From Nitratifractor sp964650685 (GTDB lineage Bacteria > Campylobacterota > Campylobacteria > Campylobacterales > Sulfurovaceae), in assembly GCA_964650685.1 (NCBI GenBank), contig CAZYUW010000031.1:1-14834 (forward strand): a stretch of DNA of 14,834 bases. Direction: 5' to 3'. The position numbers and the translations under genes were made by a program. Shown piece by piece: positions 14,700 through 14,834 of this stretch. The stretch's first letter is position 1, and the number at the start of each line of letters is the position of its first letter. The notes below the pieces were generated by a model. That model was not told the origin of the DNA. It worked only from the letters and a program-made list of their open reading frames with translations, and did not search any database.

Positions 14700-14834
14700 T
14701 CAACTGAGGCTCATCTGGAAGTAGAGGTTCTCCTCCTCGAATTTGATTCTTTTGCCCAGTATCTCCATGATCTGATTGAATGTATCGAAAAACTCTTCGT
14801 CGAGTTCCGTTTCTGGACGCACATATTTGGCCAA
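14700..14834 (-). CDS. C-terminal fragment of an unrecognised protein, possibly hemerythrin-like
   Basis: The minus strand is open from the right edge for 44 codons to a TGA at 14702-14700. The fragment contains YVRPETELDEEFF, then EILGKRIKFEEENLY, and ends FQMSLS. Acidic-helical composition and coding-like codon use (AGA, ATA, GAG as in neighbours) support a real gene entering from the right. The pattern RIxxEExxLY recalls the last helix of hemerythrin-like (HHE) domains, but the metal-binding histidine expected there is not visible in this piece, so that is only a guess. It converges on the CopD-like gene. A T6 run on minus (plus-strand AAAAAA at 14632-14637) lies about 65 bases after the stop, but I find no good stem before it. 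Confidence 0.55.
   Translation of the reverse strand: MAKYVRPETELDEEFFDTFNQIMEILGKRIKFEEENLYFQMSLS

Overview
The window looks like a chromosomal segment of a member of the Campylobacterota (Epsilonproteobacteria), possibly a free-living, Sulfurovum- or Sulfurimonas-like organism. This rests on the aconitase B, on the order rpmH-rnpA-(gap)-yidC-jag-mnmE, on a Jag protein of the KhpB type, on frequent ATA (Ile) and AGA (Arg) codons, and on promoters that have a perfect TATAAT -10 box but no recognisable -35 box. The genus is an inference; no rRNA is present.

Layout. Bases 2-2419 hold the 3' 94% of acnB, closed by a strong hairpin terminator. A short secreted RlpA-like protein (2490-2858) follows. 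Converging on it from the minus strand is a large hybrid histidine kinase (5800 down to 2897). Upstream of the kinase, also on minus, is a small membrane-anchored protein with no cysteines (6594 down to 6052). A divergent intergenic region of about 300 bp separates it from the housekeeping block on plus: rpmH, rnpA, yidC, jag (khpB) and mnmE (6899-11357). These genes cover ribosomal protein L34, the RNase P protein, membrane-protein insertion, an RNA-binding regulator and tRNA wobble-uridine modification. After a gene-free stretch of 260 bp come a lipoprotein (11621-12196), lepA (12320-14134) and a four-helix CopD-like membrane protein (14151-14612). The right edge carries the last 44 codons of an unrecognised minus-strand gene.

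How the genes work together. rpmH and rnpA share a promoter with a perfect TATAAT. A second promoter with the same ten-base core (GGTATAATCC) sits just before yidC, where many genomes have yidD; yidD is absent here. yidC, jag and mnmE are tightly packed (12 bp gap, then a 4-bp ATGA overlap) and look like one transcription unit. lepA and the CopD-like gene are 16 bp apart and probably co-transcribed.

Most of the window is ordinary housekeeping DNA and I see no mobile element, CRISPR array, tRNA or rRNA. The points most worth checking are: (a) the start of rnpA, which has no ATG, GTG or TTG near its conserved N-terminus, so it either uses CTG overlapping the rpmH stop or encloses the whole of rpmH as described in Thermus; (b) the hybrid kinase, whose C-terminal HPt-like domain lacks the phospho-accepting histidine; and (c) a promoter-like TATAAT at 5867-5872 pointing into a region with no gene on that strand.
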